A DNA stretch of 64,000 nt, taken from assembly GCA_963932145.1 (NCBI GenBank), contig CAWVQA010000099.1:372001-436000 (forward strand), written 5' to 3'. Under the pieces are notes generated by a model. It was not told the DNA's origin, did not search any database, and saw only the letters and a list, made by a program, of their open reading frames with translations. The number at the start of each line of letters is the position of its first letter. Within the stretch, counting starts at the first letter, position 1. The position numbers and the translations under genes were made by a program. Origin of the DNA: Acanthosepion lycidas. Lineage: Eukaryota; Mollusca; Cephalopoda; Sepiida; Sepiidae. Positions 62,895 to 64,000 of this stretch are shown one piece after another.

Positions 62895-64000
62895 TTAGAT
62901 TAGGTCTTTCCCTGTCCATAATGCTAAATTGAGGAAGTAAAATAGAAATAGTAATGGGAAAGAGAAGAGAAATGTACAGTGATCACACATTTTCTGCCCA
63001 CAATCTTTTTCATAGAAATCCCAGTCATATGAGACGAGTCCATGCATGCTACGATCATGGTATGAATTTGAAGGCAAAATATTTTTTTGCAGATCTTAGA
63101 TTAGTTCTTTCCCTGTCCATAATGCTAAATTCAGGAAGTAAAATAGAAATAGTAATGGGAAACAGAAGAGAAATGTACAGTGATCACCCATTTTGTGCCC
63201 ACAATCTTTTTCATGGAAATCCCAGTCATATGAGTCGAGTCCATGCAGGCTACGATCACGGTATGAATTTGAAGGCAAAATATTTTTTTGCAGATCTTAG
63301 ATTAGGTCTTTCCCTGTCCATAATGCTAAATTGAGGAAGTAAAATAGAAATAGTAATGGGAAACAGAAGAGAAATGTTCAGAGATCACCCTTTTTGTGCC
63401 CACAATCTTTTTCATAGAAATCCCAGTCATATGAGTCGAGTCCATTCATGCTACGATCACGGTATGAATTTGAAGGCAAAATATTTTTTTGCAGATCTTA
63501 GATTAGGTCTTTCCCTGTCCATAATGCTAAATTGAGTAAGTAAAATAGAAATAGTAATGGGAAACAGAAGAGAAATGTACAGTGATCACGCATTTTGTGC
63601 CCACAATCTTTTTCATGGAAATCCCAGTCATATGAGTCGAGTCCAGGCATGCTACGATCACGGTATGAATTTGAAGGCAAAATATTTTTTTGCAGATCTT
63701 AGATTAGGTCTTTTCCTGTACGTAATGCTAAATTCAGGAAGTAAAATAGAAATAGTAATGGGAAACAGAAGAGAAATGTACAGTGATCACCCATTTTGTG
63801 CCCACAATCTTTTTCATGGAAATCCCAGTCATATGAGTTGAGTCCATGCATGCTACGATCACGGTATGAATTTGAAGGCAAAATATTTTTTTGCATATCT
63901 TAGATTAGGCCTTCCCTGTCCATAATGCTAAATTGAGTAAGTAAAATAGAAATAGTAATGGGAAACAGAAGAGAAATGTACAGTGATCACCCATTTTGTG
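62895..64000 (+). repeat. Start of a further E copy, array continuing past the window end
   Basis: Class C unit with AAAGAGAAG (62895), then units diverging from the E order: 63096 (TTAGTTC, CATGCAGGC), 63297 (ATGTTCAGAG, CATTCATGC), 63498 (GAGTAAGT class R), 63699 (TTTTCCTGTACGTAATG, GAGTTGAG, TGCATATCT) and the partial unit from 63900 (GGCCTTCCC, GAGTAAGT). The last partial unit matches 24512, which in the left block lies just before the C family. Confidence 0.86.

Larger units (their letters stand above)
1..64000 (+). repeat. Tandem satellite array, 201-bp monomer, about 318 head-to-tail copies
   Basis: Every part of the window is the same unit, recognisable from TTAGATTAGGTC at its start to TTTTTTTGCAGATC at its end. 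All units have the same orientation. Unit starts at 1, 202, 403, 604 and so on reach 63900, giving 318 complete monomers and one 101-bp partial unit; the net length deviation is 19 bp. No unique spacer, transposon, gene or inversion interrupts it. This is eukaryotic satellite DNA; large pure arrays of this kind are typical of centromeric or pericentromeric heterochromatin, which is inference here. I do not recognise the family and cannot name the taxon. The strand label is arbitrary and follows the given sequence. Confidence 0.99.

Noticed and set aside
1-64000. CRISPR array
   Set aside because: Repeats are 201 bp with no unique spacers; all sequence between any two conserved motifs is itself repeated, and no cas genes are present.
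1-64000. Alpha satellite or another familiar named satellite
   Set aside because: The period is 201 bp, not about 171 bp, there is no CENP-B box, and the sequence does not resemble families I know. A database search would be needed to name it.
1-64000. Telomeric repeat hint in TTAGATTAGG
   Set aside because: A single ATTAGG-like string per monomer; no run of tandem TTAGG, TTAGGG or TTTAGGG occurs.
1-64000. Bacterial or phage content (promoters, ribosome binding sites, operons)
   Set aside because: GGAG- or AGGAAG-like strings (for example GAGGAAGTAAAATAG) recur in every monomer with no downstream gene; they are part of the repeat.

Overview
The whole 64 kb window is one uninterrupted satellite DNA array from a eukaryotic genome. 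A 201-bp monomer is repeated head to tail about 318 times, always in the same orientation, plus a partial unit from 63900. I see no gene, RNA gene, transposon, inverted segment or unique sequence anywhere. Monomers are almost always 200, 201 or 202 bp; over 318 units the phase drifts by only 19 bp. A consensus read by eye is about 37% GC, has three CpGs (observed/expected roughly 0.44), a T7 tract and several short palindromes. The host taxon cannot be named from the sequence: I do not recognise the family, and it is neither alpha satellite nor a CENP-B-box satellite. Array size, purity and layered structure fit centromeric or pericentromeric heterochromatin (inference).

Most monomers fall into three classes set by four positions (monomer position 1 = first T of TTAGATTAGG). 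Class R has G93, G100, T140, G149. Class G has C93, G100, T140, T149. Class C has A93, C100, A140, T149. Many units are recombinants between classes. Rarer private variants (single bases and 1-bp indels) order the monomers into several higher-order repeats (HORs), named here by me: A6 (6 monomers, 1,207 bp), B5/B7 (1,004 or 1,406 bp), F3 (603 bp), E8-E10 (1,606-2,007 bp), C11 (2,211 bp, with a 16-mer relative of 3,215 bp), a D domain with a period near 3,015 bp, and a 402-bp dimer.

Layout. Left block L: A6 (about 1.8-4.0 kb), B family (4.0-12.3 kb), transition (12.3-14 kb), F3 domain (14-18.9 kb), E-related units (18.9-24.5 kb). Middle block M: C family (25.1-36.8 kb), D domain (36.8-43 kb). 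Right block R: A6 (43-50.4 kb), B family (50.4-52 kb), transition (52-55 kb), F3 (55-57.3 kb), E (57.5-63.9 kb). R repeats the order of L, and rare-variant anchors lie 43.6 to about 39 kb apart. The array therefore appears to have a super-repeat of about 40-43 kb, each copy having expanded different internal HORs.

Where HOR lengths differ, the change usually falls in a hybrid monomer whose left half matches one HOR unit and right half another. These look like breakpoints of in-register unequal exchange. The best-preserved copies, 32349-34559 and 34560-36770, differ by one substitution that I can find. Open frames of 60-193 codons occur on both strands, but they are by-products of a period divisible by three (201 = 3 x 67) and are not called as genes. 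All comparisons were made by eye; alignment, read depth and database searches were not possible.
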